A DNA stretch of 64,000 nt from Limnohabitans sp. MMS-10A-178 (GTDB lineage: Bacteria > Pseudomonadota > Gammaproteobacteria > Burkholderiales > Burkholderiaceae_C), in the NCBI RefSeq assembly GCF_003063375.1, contig NZ_NERY01000004.1:1-64000 (forward strand). The letters run 5' to 3'. The notes beneath the pieces were generated by a model. It worked only from the letters and a program-made list of their open reading frames with translations. It had not been told where the DNA came from and did no database searches. Position numbers and translations under genes: made by a program. This document shows, piece after piece, positions 15,331-25,001 of this stretch (position 1 is the first letter of the stretch; each line of letters begins with the position of its first letter).

Positions 15331-16764
15331 ATGAATGCACGCTTAAACACCGCCGTTAACGCCGATTGCGCCATTGCCGATATCGGCCTGGCCGATTGGG
15401 GTCGCAAAGAAATCAAAATTGCCGAGACAGAAATGCCCGGTTTGATGGCCATCCGCAAAGAATTTGCCGCCGCTCAGCCCCTCAAAGGTGCCCGCGTAAC
15501 TGGCTCTTTGCACATGACCATTCAAACAGCCGTGCTGATTGAAACCCTGCAAGCTTTGGGCGCCCAAGTGCGCTGGGCTTCTTGCAACATTTACTCTACA
15601 CAAGACCACGCTGCGGCAGCCATTGCGGCCAACGGCACGCCTGTGTTTGCGGTGAAGGGCGAGAACCTCACTGAGTACTGGGACTACACCCACCGCATTT
15701 TTGACTTCGGTGCCAAGGGCACTGAAGGCGAAGGCCCCAACATGATTTTGGACGACGGCGGCGACGCAACGCTTCTGATGCACTTGGGCAAGCGCGCAGA
15801 AACAGATCCTTCTTTGTTGGAAAACCCAGGCTCTGAGGAAGAGACTTGCTTGTTTGCCGCCATCAAAGCCAAGCTGGCCGAAGACAGCACTTGGTACAGC
15901 CGCAAGGGCGCCCAAATCATTGGCGTGACCGAAGAAACCACCACTGGCGTGCACCGCTTGAACGAGATGAGCGCCAAGGGCGAATTGATGTTCCGCGCCA
16001 TCAACGTGAACGATTCTGTGACCAAGTCTAAGTTTGACAACTTGTACGGCTGCCGCGAGTCTTTGGTAGACGGCATCAAGCGCGCTACCGATGTGATGAT
16101 TGCAGGCAAAGTGGCTGTGGTTGCCGGTTACGGTGACGTGGGCAAGGGCAGTGCACAAGCATTGCGCGCTTTGAGTGCCCAAGTTTGGGTAACAGAAATT
16201 GACCCGATCAACGCTTTGCAAGCCGCCATGGAAGGTTACAAAATTGTGACCATGGATTACGCTGCAGACAAGGCCGACATTTTTGTAACGGCCACTGGTA
16301 ACAAGCACGTTATTACGCATGACCACATGGTGGCCATGAAAGACGAAGCCATCGTTTGCAACATCGGTCACTTCGACAACGAGATCGACATTGCTTCCGT
16401 TGAGAAGTACACATGGGAAGAAATCAAGCCCCAGGTGGACCACATTGTGTTCCCCGATGGCAAGAAAATTATCATGTTGGCCAAAGGCCGCTTGGTGAAC
16501 TTGGGTTGCGGCACTGGCCACCCTAGCTTTGTGATGAGCACTTCTTTTGCCAATCAAACCATTGCGCAAATTGAATTGTTCACACGCCCCGATGCGTACG
16601 AAAACGGCAAGGTCTATGTGTTGCCCAAGCACTTGGACGAGAAGGTTGCACGTTTGCACCTCATGAAGGTTGGCGCCATGTTGACTGAGTTGTCAGACAT
16701 GCAAGCGGCTTACATTGGCGTGAACAAAAACGGCCCTTACAAGCTCGACACATACCGTTATTGA
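15331..16764 (+). CDS. ahcY: Adenosylhomocysteinase
   Basis: 477 residues. Hydrolyses S-adenosylhomocysteine to homocysteine and adenosine with bound NAD. Visible family features include [16 protein letters not shown] near the N-terminus, the catalytic [21 protein letters not shown], the NAD-binding [13 protein letters not shown] and C-terminal [13 protein letters not shown]. The ATG at 15331 has GGAG six bases upstream; an upstream GTG frame at 15301 is not conserved. First gene of ahcY-tlyA-metF, under the SAH riboswitch. Confidence 0.97.
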   Translation: MNARLNTAVNADCAIADIGLADWGRKEIKIAETEMPGLMAIRKEFAAAQPLKGARVTGSLHMTIQTAVLIETLQALGAQVRWASCNIYSTQDHAAAAIAANGTPVFAVKGENLTEYWDYTHRIFDFGAKGTEGEGPNMILDDGGDATLLMHLGKRAETDPSLLENPGSEEETCLFAAIKAKLAEDSTWYSRKGAQIIGVTEETTTGVHRLNEMSAKGELMFRAINVNDSVTKSKFDNLYGCRESLVDGIKRATDVMIAGKVAVVAGYGDVGKGSAQALRALSAQVWVTEIDPINALQAAMEGYKIVTMDYAADKADIFVTATGNKHVITHDHMVAMKDEAIVCNIGHFDNEIDIASVEKYTWEEIKPQVDHIVFPDGKKIIMLAKGRLVNLGCGTGHPSFVMSTSFANQTIAQIELFTRPDAYENGKVYVLPKHLDEKVARLHLMKVGAMLTELSDMQAAYIGVNKNGPYKLDTYRY

Positions 16765-16773
16765 TCCAATATT

Positions 16774-17580
16774 TTGCGCATTGACCAATTGTTAGTAGAG
16801 CGCGGCCTGGCCGCGTCTCGTTCGCAGGCCCAACGGCTGATTGCGGCAGGTGTTCAGTGGCGTACGCCACCGGGCGCTTTGCCAACTGCCGTGCTAGAGG
16901 CTGTGAAGTCTTCCGTGGAATGGCGCAAGATTGGTAAAAACAAAGACGAGGTGCCCAGCGATGCAGAAATTGTGTTGCTGGACGACTCTGAGTCTAAGTA
17001 TGTATCGCGAGGTGGTTTGAAACTGGAAGGTGCACTGCGTGACAGTGGCGTTTCGGTTTCAGGCCTTCGTTGTATGGATGTGGGGCAGAGTACCGGTGGT
17101 TTTACCGAGTGCTTGCTTTTGAATGGTGCCGCCGAAGTGGTGGGCATTGATGTAGGCCATGGCCAAGTGCATCCGAGGGTGCGTGAAGATGCGCGCGTGA
17201 TTTGCATTGAAGGTGTGAATGCGCGCGAACTCATGCCCGATGACGAGCGCATTCCCGATGCTGAAGCTGGCTTTGATGTGATGGTGGGCGATGTGTCGTT
17301 TATCTCACTGACGCTGGTGTTGCATGGGGTGGTGCCGTTCTTGAAGCCGGGTGGCGTGTTGTTGATGTTGGTGAAGCCGCAGTTTGAATTGCAGCCCGAG
17401 AACATTGGCAAAAATGGTTTGGTGAAAGACCCCGCCATGTACCCCGTGATTGAAAAACGCATTCGCACTTCACTCAAAGAGTTGGGCTTGAAAGTGACCG
17501 GTTGGTACGACAGCGCCATTGAAGGTGGCGATGGCAATCGTGAGTTTTTTGTGCAGGCGGTGAAGCCTCCAGAAGACTGA
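16774..17580 (+). CDS. tlyA: TlyA family rRNA methyltransferase (S4 + FtsJ-like)
   Basis: 268 residues starting with TTG (LRIDQLLVERGLA in frame, 9 bp after ahcY). Residues 1-60 are an S4 RNA-binding domain (RIDQLLVERGLAASRSQAQRLI); the conserved KYVSRGGLKLEGAL leads into the Rossmann methyltransferase with DVGQSTGGFTECLL as SAM motif and the KPQFE box. TlyA proteins 2'-O-methylate rRNA cytidines; the name is also used for haemolysin-like homologues. No ribosome binding site is evident at the TTG. Position between ahcY and metF puts a SAM consumer inside the methyl-cycle operon. Confidence 0.87.
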   Translation: MRIDQLLVERGLAASRSQAQRLIAAGVQWRTPPGALPTAVLEAVKSSVEWRKIGKNKDEVPSDAEIVLLDDSESKYVSRGGLKLEGALRDSGVSVSGLRCMDVGQSTGGFTECLLLNGAAEVVGIDVGHGQVHPRVREDARVICIEGVNARELMPDDERIPDAEAGFDVMVGDVSFISLTLVLHGVVPFLKPGGVLLMLVKPQFELQPENIGKNGLVKDPAMYPVIEKRIRTSLKELGLKVTGWYDSAIEGGDGNREFFVQAVKPPED

Positions 17581-17633
17581 AAAAACAGAACAAATTGATT
17601 GAGTTGGCTGAATAAGCGGGCTCATTGAGAGCG

Positions 17634-18461
17634 ATGAAAAAATTACCAGTTAGCTTTGAATTTTTTCCACCAAAAACGCCTGAAGGTGCTGAGAAGCTGC
17701 GCGTTGTGCGTCAACAGCTTTACACCCAAGCACCAGAGTTTTGTTCAGTGACTTATGGTGCCGGCGGCTCTACGCAAGAAGGCACCTTTGGTACTGTGGG
17801 CGAGATTTTGAAAGAAGGCGTTGACGCTGCTTCGCACTTCTCTTGCATTGGTGCCAGTGAAGAATCTGTGCGCAATGAATTGGCCACATTGAAGGCCATG
17901 GGCGTGAAGCGCTTGGTAGCTTTGCGCGGCGATTTGCCCAGCGGCTACGGCATGGGCGGCGCGTTTCATTACGCATCCGATTTGGTGGCCTTTATTCGCA
18001 AAGAAACAGGCGACTATTTCCACATTGAAGTGGCGGCATACCCAGAAATTCATCCGCAGGCCAAGTCTGCAGAGTCCGATTTGCAGGCCTATGTTTCCAA
18101 AGTGAAGGCTGGCGCCAACTCGGCCATTACCCAGTATTTTTACAATTCCGACGCGTACTTCCGCTTTGTGGACGATGCGCACAAGTTGGGTGCCGATGTG
18201 CCGGTGGTGCCGGGCATTATGCCTATTGGCAGCTCTACACAGCTGCTTCGTTTTTCAGATGCATGCGGCGCAGAAATTCCACGCTGGATTCGTTTGCGTT
18301 TGCAGGGCTATGGTGATGACACCGCGTCTATCAAGGCGTTTGGCTTAGATGTGGTGGCCGATTTGTGCGATCAGCTGCGCAATGCGGGTGTGCCAGCGTT
18401 GCACTTTTATACGATGAACCAGAGTGCGACCACTTTGGAGTTGTTGAAGCGATTGGCTTAA
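17634..18461 (+). CDS. metF: 5,10-methylenetetrahydrofolate reductase
   Basis: 275 residues beginning MKKLPVSFEFFPPKTPEG. FAD-dependent TIM barrel that makes 5-methyl-THF for methionine synthesis. YGAGGST, LVALRGDLPSG and AAYPEIHP motifs are all intact. The ATG at 17634 is preferred over TTG at 17625, having GAGAG directly upstream. Last gene of the riboswitch operon. Its stop codon abuts the paaE stop on the opposite strand with no gap and no terminator. Confidence 0.96.
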   Translation: MKKLPVSFEFFPPKTPEGAEKLRVVRQQLYTQAPEFCSVTYGAGGSTQEGTFGTVGEILKEGVDAASHFSCIGASEESVRNELATLKAMGVKRLVALRGDLPSGYGMGGAFHYASDLVAFIRKETGDYFHIEVAAYPEIHPQAKSAESDLQAYVSKVKAGANSAITQYFYNSDAYFRFVDDAHKLGADVPVVPGIMPIGSSTQLLRFSDACGAEIPRWIRLRLQGYGDDTASIKAFGLDVVADLCDQLRNAGVPALHFYTMNQSATTLELLKRLA

Positions 18462-19562
18462 TCAGCGCTCATCAAAACTCATCACCACCTCTTTGCTGGT
18501 GGGCTTGGCTTGGCAGCTGAGTACAAAGCCTTGCTCGGCTTCCCACTTTTCTAAGGTGAAGTTCTTTTCCATTTCGACACTGCCTTGCATGACTTTGGCG
18601 CGGCAGGTACAGCACACGCCGCCTTTGCATGAGTAGGGCAAGTCCAAGCCTGCAGCCAACGCTACATCCAAAATTTTGTCAGTGACCGACATCTGCATTT
18701 GATGCTTCTTGCCATCGAGCAAAATGGTGAGTGCTACTTCGCCTTTAGATTCTGGCGCGTTACCCAATACGACTTGTTTGCGTTCATTGGCAGGCAAAGC
18801 TTCTAGGGTGGGCGATGTGAATCGCTCAGTGCGAATATTGCGCGCAGGTACGCCTACTTCTATCAATGCTTTTTCTGTGGCTTCAATCATGGCATCTGGG
18901 CCGCAAATGAAGACCTCGTCCATACTGGCCGCAGGCAAAAGACTGCTCACAATTTCTTTGACTTTGGCAGCATCAATGCGGCCTTCAAGCAAAGGCACTT
19001 CTTGCGCTTGGCGCGACAACACATGAATGAGTGTGAGTCTGTTGGGGTAGCGATCTTTGAGATCTTGTAACGCTTCGTTGAACATCACGCTGTCCATGCG
19101 GCGGTTGCCGTAGACCAAGGTGAATTTGGATTTTGGTTGCTGCTCTAAGGTGGTGGCCAATATGGACAAGATGGGAGTGATGCCTGAGCCTGCTGCAAAA
19201 CCTACACGGTGAATGGCGCGTGGACGTTGAACGGTGAAGCGACCATCGGCGGGCATGACGCGCATGACGTCGCCTACTTTGAGTTTGGTTGCGGCCCAAT
19301 TAGAAAATACACCGCCTTGTACGGGACGAATGCCTACTTCTAGGGTGCCAGTTTTTTTGAATGAATTTTCTGAAGAGCTGATGGAATAACTGCGGCGCAC
19401 ATCGTTGCCATCAATGGTGGCGCGCAAAGTTAAAAACTGACCGGCTTTGAAATTGAAACCACTTTGCAATTCGGTGGGCACTTGCAAGGTGATAGCCACT
19501 GCACCAGCTGCTTCAGGGGTAATGTCGGCAACTTGAAGGTCGTGAAATTTGAAAGCGATCAT
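18462..19562 (-). CDS. paaE: Phenylacetyl-CoA epoxidase, reductase subunit
   Basis: 366 residues. FAD-binding RRSYSISSSE and the NAD(P)-binding GFAAGSGITPILSI come first, then a C-terminal plant-type [2Fe-2S] ferredoxin domain with LPYSCKGGVCCTCRAKVMQG and a fourth Cys in FVLSCQAKP. It passes electrons from NADPH to the diiron PaaA subunit. Last gene of paaABCDE; 52 bp after paaD. Confidence 0.95.
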   Translation of the reverse strand: MIAFKFHDLQVADITPEAAGAVAITLQVPTELQSGFNFKAGQFLTLRATIDGNDVRRSYSISSSENSFKKTGTLEVGIRPVQGGVFSNWAATKLKVGDVMRVMPADGRFTVQRPRAIHRVGFAAGSGITPILSILATTLEQQPKSKFTLVYGNRRMDSVMFNEALQDLKDRYPNRLTLIHVLSRQAQEVPLLEGRIDAAKVKEIVSSLLPAASMDEVFICGPDAMIEATEKALIEVGVPARNIRTERFTSPTLEALPANERKQVVLGNAPESKGEVALTILLDGKKHQMQMSVTDKILDVALAAGLDLPYSCKGGVCCTCRAKVMQGSVEMEKNFTLEKWEAEQGFVLSCQAKPTSKEVVMSFDER

Positions 19563-19614
19563 GGTGCGAAATTTTTAATTGGGTGCGTTGTTCTTTGCAG
19601 TTTGCAACGCTGCT

Positions 19615-20175
19615 TCAATAAGGTTTGAAGTAATCAAACGGCTCCATGCAATCGAGGCAGCGGTAAAGCGCTTTGCAGGCGGTGGAGCCAAAGTGAGATG
19701 TTTCGGTGGTGTTGTCTGAGCCGCATTGTGGGCAGGCCACGGCCAGCAATTCGTGACCGCCAGGATTGCTGGCGCTGCGCGCTGCAAATTGCACGATGCT
19801 GGTGTTGCCTTGCGTTAAGCAATCGTGATCTGCCCCGCTGTGCGGTGGCGCAATGCCATAAGCGCGAAGTTTGTCTTTGGCCTCTTGCGTCATCCAATCG
19901 GTAGTCCACGCGGGTGCCAGTTGAGTCACCACGCGGCCGTGCAATCCGTATTCATACAGCAAGTTGCGCACATCATCTTCAATTTGACCCATGGCAGGGC
20001 AGCCGCTGTAGGTGGGCGTGATGACCACTTCCAATTGTTCACTGCCATCTTGCGCAAGCACACTGCGCACATCGCGCAAGATACCCAATTCGCGCAGTGT
20101 GACCACAGGAATTTCGGGGTCGGTTAGCGACTCTAATAATTGCCACGCCTGATCAACTGCGGATAGCACTTGCAT
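19615..20175 (-). CDS. paaD: Phenylacetate degradation protein PaaD (Fe-S assembly factor)
   Basis: 186 residues from the ATG at 20175 (MQVLSAVDQAW). MIP18-like domain with LTDPEIPVVTLRELGILRDV and TPTYSGCPAM, and a C-terminal zinc-ribbon-like segment with CPQCGS and CLDCMEPFDYFKP. PaaD is required for epoxidase activity, thought to mature the iron centres. Starts 5 bp after paaC stops. Confidence 0.94.
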   Translation of the reverse strand: MQVLSAVDQAWQLLESLTDPEIPVVTLRELGILRDVRSVLAQDGSEQLEVVITPTYSGCPAMGQIEDDVRNLLYEYGLHGRVVTQLAPAWTTDWMTQEAKDKLRAYGIAPPHSGADHDCLTQGNTSIVQFAARSASNPGGHELLAVACPQCGSDNTTETSHFGSTACKALYRCLDCMEPFDYFKPY

Positions 20176-20180
20176 TTGAT

Positions 20181-20987
20181 TTACCAAGTGGCGTTGGGAT
20201 GCGCACGCGGCAAGCTTTGCATTTCGGCCAACATAAAACCCAAATGCTCGGAGTGAACACTGTGTTTGCCTGTGGGCACAAAGCCGCCATCTGCTGGACG
20301 CTTGAGAGTGGCTTCTAACAATGCATCGTTCACAATTTGATTCCAGTCGTTTTGCAAACTGGCCATGTCGAGCTTTGTGATGCGCGCAGCTTCTGCTTCG
20401 TATGCGCTGTGGGTCCAAAACTCTTGCGTATAAGGCATGAGATGATTAACCGCCGCTTGTGCACGTGCATGCGATTCTGCAGTGCCATCGCCCATGCGCA
20501 ACAACCAATCGCGTGAATGGCGCAAGTGGTAACGAACTTCTTTGAGCGACTTGGCAGCAATGGCAGCCAGTTGTGCGTGCGGTGCATGCTGCAGTTTGTC
20601 CCACACCAACACCATGAGCGAGCTGTACAAAAAGTTGCGAACCAAGGTGGTGGCAAAGTCTCTGTCGCTGGCCGATGTGCCAGCAAGCGGAGGATGGTTT
20701 GGCAACTCTAGCAGTGTGTAGTTTTTAAAGTCAGGCACATCGCGGAAAAAAGCCAGTGTGTCTTCTGTGGCGCCGTTGCCAATTTGTGCAGCCGCTTCTT
20801 GGTACAGCAAACGTGCTTGACCCACCAAGTCCAAGCTGTTGTTAGACAGCGCAATGTCTTCTTCCAAAATAGGGCCATGGCCAGACCATTCGGCATTGCG
20901 TTGGCCCAACACCAAAGCGTTGTCGGCCAAGTGAAGCAGATAGTCTATTGGCAATGTGTGATTCACTGTTGCTTGCGCGGCTGACAT
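20181..20987 (-). CDS. paaC: Phenylacetyl-CoA epoxidase, structural subunit PaaC
   Basis: 268 residues, ferritin-like fold related to PaaA. LLHLADNALVLGQRNAEWSGHGP, ALSNNSLDLVGQARLLYQ and the EVRYHLRHSRDWLLRMGDGT helix match PaaC, which forms the non-catalytic partner of PaaA. Its start overlaps the paaB stop by one base. Confidence 0.95.
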   Translation of the reverse strand: MSAAQATVNHTLPIDYLLHLADNALVLGQRNAEWSGHGPILEEDIALSNNSLDLVGQARLLYQEAAAQIGNGATEDTLAFFRDVPDFKNYTLLELPNHPPLAGTSASDRDFATTLVRNFLYSSLMVLVWDKLQHAPHAQLAAIAAKSLKEVRYHLRHSRDWLLRMGDGTAESHARAQAAVNHLMPYTQEFWTHSAYEAEAARITKLDMASLQNDWNQIVNDALLEATLKRPADGGFVPTGKHSVHSEHLGFMLAEMQSLPRAHPNATW

Positions 20988-21328
20988 TACATGTGCCCCA
21001 CTTCATTAGGAATTTCGTAGAAGGTGGGATGGCGATAAACCTTGTCGCTGGAAGGCTCGAAGAACTCCGATTTGTCGTTGGGCTCACTGGCCGCAATGGA
21101 AGAAGATTGCACCACCCAAATGCTCACGCCTTCTTGGCGACGCGTGTAAACATCGCGTGCCATTTGCAAAGCGTGTTGTGAATCGGATGCGTGCAAACTG
21201 CCGCAGTGCTTGTGCTCAAGGCCTTGCTTACTGCGCACAAACACTTCCCACAAGGGCCACTCTTTGAGTGCGGGTGAGGAGGAGTTGGCTGCAGCATTCG
21301 ATGCAGTAGGTTTTTGATCTGCGCTCAT
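20987..21328 (-). CDS. paaB: Phenylacetyl-CoA epoxidase subunit PaaB
   Basis: 113 residues. The family core runs from [18 protein letters not shown] through [14 protein letters not shown] to [12 protein letters not shown]. PaaB is a small subunit that bridges PaaAC dimers. Overlaps the paaA stop by four bases, indicating coupled translation. Confidence 0.95.
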   Translation of the reverse strand: MSADQKPTASNAAANSSSPALKEWPLWEVFVRSKQGLEHKHCGSLHASDSQHALQMARDVYTRRQEGVSIWVVQSSSIAASEPNDKSEFFEPSSDKVYRHPTFYEIPNEVGHM

Positions 21329-22377
21329 GCAGCCTCCTTCAAATTCTTTTGAGCTTGTTTCTCAGCTTGTTTTTTGGCGTGCGCCAAAGCAGCATCGCGC
21401 ACCCATTGACCATCGTTCCAAGCTTTGACGCGAGCGCCCAAACGTTCTTTGTTGCAAGGACCGTTGCCATTGACCGTGGCCCAAAATTCGTCCCAATCAA
21501 TTTGGCCGTAATCGTGGTGTTGGCGTTCTTCGTTCCACTTCAAATCGGGGTCGGGCAAAGTGACTCCCAAAATTTTGGCTTGCGGTACGGTGGCGTCCAC
21601 AAACTTTTGGCGCAGGTCATCGTTGCTAATGCGCTTGATGCCCCAGCGCATGCCTTGCACGCTGTTAGGGCTATCGGCATCGGGTGGTCCAAACATGGCC
21701 AAGCATTTCCACCACCAACGATTGACTGCGTCTTGCACCATGGCTTTTTGTTCGGCAGTGCCTTGCATCATGACCAGCAATGCTTCGAAGCCTTGGCGCT
21801 GATGGAAACTTTCTTCTTTGCAAACGCGAATCATGGCGCGTGCATAAGGGCCATAAGAGCAACGGCACAAAGGAATTTGATTCATGATGGCCGCGCCATC
21901 GACCAGCCAGCCAATGACGCCCACATCGGCCCAAGTGAGTGTGGGGTAGTTGAAGATAGAGCTGTACTTGGCTTTGCCGGTGTGCAATGCATCGAGCATT
22001 TGATCGCGGCTGGTGCCCAGCGTTTCGGCTGCGCTGTACAAATACAAACCATGGCCGGCTTCGTCTTGCACCTTGGCAATCAAAATGGCTTTGCGCTTGA
22101 GGCTAGGCGCACGGCTGATCCAATTGCCTTCGGGCAACATGCCCACAATTTCGCTGTGTGCGTGTTGGCTAATTTGGCGCACCAATGTTTTGCGATAAGC
22201 ATCGGGCATCCAATCGCGTGGCTCCACTTTGCCATCGGCATCGATGCGCGCATCGAACTGCGTTTGCAAAGCCACATCCGCTTCTGACAAAGCTTTGGGC
22301 ACCGATTTGAGTGCAGCTGTATTGGCCGAGTTGTTTGTGTCGGGTGCATCCGGCACATTGAAGGATTGCGTGTACAT
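21325..22377 (-). CDS. paaA: Phenylacetyl-CoA epoxidase, catalytic diiron subunit
   Basis: 350 residues. Diiron ligands are in helices containing QDEAGHG and CKEESFHQ, with [12 protein letters not shown] between. Makes the ring-1,2-epoxide of phenylacetyl-CoA, the first ring-activating step of aerobic phenylacetate breakdown. First gene of the operon, preceded by a GGAG-like site and a TetR-type operator 43 bp upstream. The rest of the paa pathway (paaF-K) is not in the window. Confidence 0.96.
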   Translation of the reverse strand: MYTQSFNVPDAPDTNNSANTAALKSVPKALSEADVALQTQFDARIDADGKVEPRDWMPDAYRKTLVRQISQHAHSEIVGMLPEGNWISRAPSLKRKAILIAKVQDEAGHGLYLYSAAETLGTSRDQMLDALHTGKAKYSSIFNYPTLTWADVGVIGWLVDGAAIMNQIPLCRCSYGPYARAMIRVCKEESFHQRQGFEALLVMMQGTAEQKAMVQDAVNRWWWKCLAMFGPPDADSPNSVQGMRWGIKRISNDDLRQKFVDATVPQAKILGVTLPDPDLKWNEERQHHDYGQIDWDEFWATVNGNGPCNKERLGARVKAWNDGQWVRDAALAHAKKQAEKQAQKNLKEAA

Positions 22378-22420
22378 GGGCTTCTCCTCGCTTTTTAAGC
22401 GTGTTTGAAGCGGAGTATAT

Positions 22421-22450
22421 CAATTACCCGACCGGTCGGTCGGTTAATTG
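22421..22450 (-). promoter_or_regulatory. TetR-type operator upstream of paaA
   Basis: A 30-bp near-perfect palindrome runs from CAATTACC through the centre CGACCGGTCGG to GGTTAATTG. It lies where the paaA promoter must be (a -10-like ATATAC lies beside it). Sites of this kind bind PaaR, the phenylacetyl-CoA-responsive TetR repressor of betaproteobacteria; no paaR gene is adjacent. Confidence 0.8.
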
Positions 22451-22494
22451 ATCTTCAAAGTTTTAGGGGTTTTGCTAGCAATGCTGAAAATGCT

Positions 22495-23403
22495 TCAACT
22501 GTGCTCAACCGCCCAACTGTGCCCCGTGCCTCTGGCCAATGCCGGCCCCACCACTTCCATCGCCTCGCGCAATTTGTCCTTGAGGGTAAAAGGCGCATTG
22601 ACCACAAACATACCGCTGGCTGACAAGCCGGCCGAGCTGCCGTCGGTATTGCGGCCAATGGACAAGGTGAGGTTGATCCAAGGTTTTTGGGATTGATTGC
22701 TCAAAGTACGCAAGCGTTTGGGCAAATCGTGTGCCTCGGGCCTAGGAATGATGGGGTACCAAACCAAGTAAGTGCCCGTGGCAAAACGCTTCAGGCAGTC
22801 TTGTATGTTAGCGGCCACTTTCCCGTAATCGCTTTTAATTTCATAGCTTGGATCCATGAGCACCATGGCGCGCTTGGAGCCTGTGGCCGAAGGCGGCGGG
22901 GGCAACATCTTTTTGAGCGACTCAAAACCATCTTCACGGGCAATCATGATGCTGCGACCTGCGTCGAGTTGCGCCACGTTGGATGCCAAGGCTTTGCTGT
23001 CGGTGGGATGCAATTCAAACAGCCGCAATTTGTCGCGCGCGTCTTTGCGCAGCATGGCGTGAAGGATGAATGGCGAGCCAGGGTAGAACTTGGCTTGGCC
23101 GTTGGGGTTGAAGCTGGCAATCATGTCCAGATAAGCCTGAAGAGCCTCCGGAATAGGCTTGGCGTCTTTTTTCGAAGCGGCTTCGTCAAGTTGGCTGAGC
23201 AGTTTGAAAATGCCGTCTTGCGCTTCGCCGCCGGTTTCGGAATAGTCGCCATCCAACCTGTAAAGACCCGCACCCGCATGGGTGTCGATGATGGTGATAC
23301 CGCCCTCTTTTTGCTGCAGGTGCTGCAAGGTGGCAATCAAGGTGAGGTGCTTGATGACATCGGCGTGGTTGCCGGCGTGGAAGGCGTGTCTGTAACTGAA
23401 CAT
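22495..23403 (-). CDS. rlmJ: 23S rRNA (adenine-2030-N6)-methyltransferase
   Basis: 302 residues opening MFSYRHAFHAGNHADVIKH, the RlmJ/YhiR signature. DTHAGAGLYRL is the SAM loop; the catalytic tetrad, usually DPPY in this family, reads DPSY here. RlmJ methylates A2030 of 23S rRNA; homologues were also linked to growth on DNA as carbon source. Single gene, divergent from rplM. Confidence 0.92.
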   Translation of the reverse strand: MFSYRHAFHAGNHADVIKHLTLIATLQHLQQKEGGITIIDTHAGAGLYRLDGDYSETGGEAQDGIFKLLSQLDEAASKKDAKPIPEALQAYLDMIASFNPNGQAKFYPGSPFILHAMLRKDARDKLRLFELHPTDSKALASNVAQLDAGRSIMIAREDGFESLKKMLPPPPSATGSKRAMVLMDPSYEIKSDYGKVAANIQDCLKRFATGTYLVWYPIIPRPEAHDLPKRLRTLSNQSQKPWINLTLSIGRNTDGSSAGLSASGMFVVNAPFTLKDKLREAMEVVGPALARGTGHSWAVEHS

Positions 23404-23447
23404 GGCTAGATGGTAACGCCTGAGCCCCGTTTATTGCCAAAAAACCC

Positions 23448-23477
23448 TTGCAAAACAACAATTTTGTCGTTTAGAAT
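23448..23477 (+). promoter_or_regulatory. Promoter of rplM-rpsI
   Basis: TTGCAA (23448-23453), 18-bp spacer, TAGAAT (23472-23477). The leader to the rplM start is about 125 nt and holds a short GAGGTTCCCAAAAGAGGAAC hairpin-like stretch, possibly for autoregulation. Confidence 0.65.
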
Positions 23478-23607
23478 CGAGGGCTTCGCAGCGCATTAGT
23501 GATCCCGCGGCGGAGGGCAACATGCCAACCCCACCTAAGAGGTTCCCAAAAGAGGAACACCGACCGTGGAAAAGGATCCAACAAACCTTCTTTTAAAGAG
23601 AAAACTC

Positions 23608-24039
23608 ATGACCAAAACGTTCAGCGCAAAACCCGCTGACGTGACGCACGAGTGGTTTGTGATTGACGCGACCGACAAGGTCCTCGGACGAGTAGCCAGC
23701 GAAGTTGCTCTCCGTTTGCGCGGCAAACACAAGGCCATTTATACGCCTCACGTCGATACTGGCGACTTCATTGTCGTCGTCAACGCAGCACAACTCAAAG
23801 TGACTGGCACCAAGTCTTTGGACAAGGTGTACTACCGCCATTCTGGTTACCCAGGCGGCATCACAGCCACTAACTTCCGCGACATGCAGTCCAAGCACCC
23901 TGGACGCGCGCTCGAGAAGGCCGTTAAGGGCATGTTGCCCAAAGGTCCTCTGGGCTACGCCATGATCAAAAAACTCAAGGTGTACGGTGGCGCTGAGCAC
24001 CCCCACACCGCCCAACAGCCTAAAGTGCTGGAAATTTAA
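23608..24039 (+). CDS. rplM: 50S ribosomal protein L13
   Basis: 143 residues from the ATG at 23608 ([16 protein letters not shown]). [32 protein letters not shown] and the MLPKGPLG box are typical. L13 is an early assembly protein of the large subunit. A GTG frame from 23566 is longer than the family and rejected. Cotranscribed with rpsI 12 bp downstream. Confidence 0.97.
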   Translation: MTKTFSAKPADVTHEWFVIDATDKVLGRVASEVALRLRGKHKAIYTPHVDTGDFIVVVNAAQLKVTGTKSLDKVYYRHSGYPGGITATNFRDMQSKHPGRALEKAVKGMLPKGPLGYAMIKKLKVYGGAEHPHTAQQPKVLEI

Positions 24040-24051
24040 GGAGCCTTGAGA

Positions 24052-24444
24052 ATGATTGGTGAATGGAACAATGGCACCGGCCGTCGCAAATCTAGCGTCG
24101 CCCGCGTGTTTCTGAAAAAAGGCTCTGGCAAGATCACGGTCAATGGCAAGGACATCCAAGCCTACTTCGGCCGCGAAACTTCGATCATGATCGCTAAGCA
24201 ACCCCTGTTTTTGACAAACAATGTCGAGACTTTCGACATTCAAATCAATGTGCACGGTGGCGGCGAATCTGGTCAAGCTGGTGCAGCCCGTCACGGCATT
24301 ACTCGTGCCCTGATTGACTATGATGCTTCTTTGAAGCCCGTGCTCAGCCAAGCTGGTTTTGTCACTCGTGACGCCCGCGAAGTTGAACGTAAAAAGGTTG
24401 GCTTGCACTCTGCTCGTCGCCGTAAGCAGTTCTCTAAGCGTTAA
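24052..24444 (+). CDS. rpsI: 30S ribosomal protein S9
   Basis: 130 residues from the ATG at 24052, nine bases after [35 protein letters not shown] and the C-terminal [17 protein letters not shown], whose tail reaches the P-site tRNA, are all intact. Followed by a strong terminator. Confidence 0.97.
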   Translation: MIGEWNNGTGRRKSSVARVFLKKGSGKITVNGKDIQAYFGRETSIMIAKQPLFLTNNVETFDIQINVHGGGESGQAGAARHGITRALIDYDASLKPVLSQAGFVTRDAREVERKKVGLHSARRRKQFSKR

Positions 24445-24465
24445 TCGCATTCAGACTGTTACAAG

Positions 24466-24499
24466 AAAACCGCACTGTTTGTTCAGGGCGGTTTTTTTT
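24466..24499 (+). terminator. Rho-independent terminator of rplM-rpsI
   Basis: AAAACCGC (24466-24473) pairs with GCGGTTTT (24488-24495), loop 14, with T8 overlapping the 3' arm. Confidence 0.9.
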
Positions 24500-24550
24500 C
24501 GTCTGTGCCCGTAAGCCCCTTTTATCAAGGCAGTTATTCAAACTTAATTC

Positions 24551-24569
24551 TTGACTGATCCACTATACT
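24551..24569 (+). promoter_or_regulatory. erpA promoter region, possible IscR-like half site
   Basis: TTGACTGATC (24551-24560) followed by TATACT (24564-24569). TATACT fits a -10; TTGACT lies too close to be its -35 but resembles one half of the IscR type 1 box. The weak evidence is a single half-site. Confidence 0.3.
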
Positions 24570-24594
24570 ACTCACCTAGCAGACGGAGAAAATC

Positions 24595-24960
24595 ATGAGC
24601 GCCTTAGCCGAAACAGTCCAAACAGAAATGCCCGAACCCATTGTCTTCACCGACAGTGCCGCCGCCAAAGTGGCCGACCTCATTGCCGAAGAAGGCAACC
24701 CAGATTTGAAACTGCGCGTGTTTGTGCAAGGTGGTGGTTGCTCAGGCTTCCAGTACGGCTTCACGTTTGACGAAATCGTGAACGAAGACGACACCACCAT
24801 GACCAAACATGGCGTGTCATTGCTCATCGATGCCATGAGCTACCAGTACCTCATTGGCGCCGAAATTGATTACAAAGAAGACCTGCAAGGCGCGCAGTTT
24901 GTGATCAAGAACCCCAACGCCACCAGCACTTGTGGCTGCGGCTCATCTTTTTCAGCCTGA
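24595..24960 (+). CDS. erpA: Iron-sulfur cluster insertion protein ErpA
   Basis: 121 residues, A-type carrier. The three ligand cysteines are visible as [11 protein letters not shown] and the terminal TCGCGSSF. It hands Fe-S clusters to apoproteins such as IspG/IspH and respiratory enzymes. GGAG precedes the ATG by eight bases. Monocistronic between the ribosomal terminator and the convergent anmK. Confidence 0.95.
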   Translation: MSALAETVQTEMPEPIVFTDSAAAKVADLIAEEGNPDLKLRVFVQGGGCSGFQYGFTFDEIVNEDDTTMTKHGVSLLIDAMSYQYLIGAEIDYKEDLQGAQFVIKNPNATSTCGCGSSFSA

Positions 24961-24978
24961 TCCATTCAGATTGAAGCT

Positions 24979-25001
24979 GGGCTATCTGGGATAGATAGCC
25001 C
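24979..25001. terminator. Hairpin at the erpA/anmK convergent junction
   Basis: Perfect 9-bp arms GGGCTATCT (24979-24987) and AGATAGCCC (24993-25001) with a GGGAT loop. There is no T-tract on either strand, so it is a transcript-end hairpin rather than a classical terminator. It overlaps the anmK stop. Confidence 0.45.

Noticed and set aside
15343..16659. 438-codon minus-strand ORF opposite ahcY
   Set aside because: Shadow frame of a GC-biased coding sequence; no start signals or motifs.
21349..22287. 312-codon plus-strand ORF opposite paaA
   Set aside because: Long antisense frame over a well-conserved gene; composition is the mirror of paaA codons.
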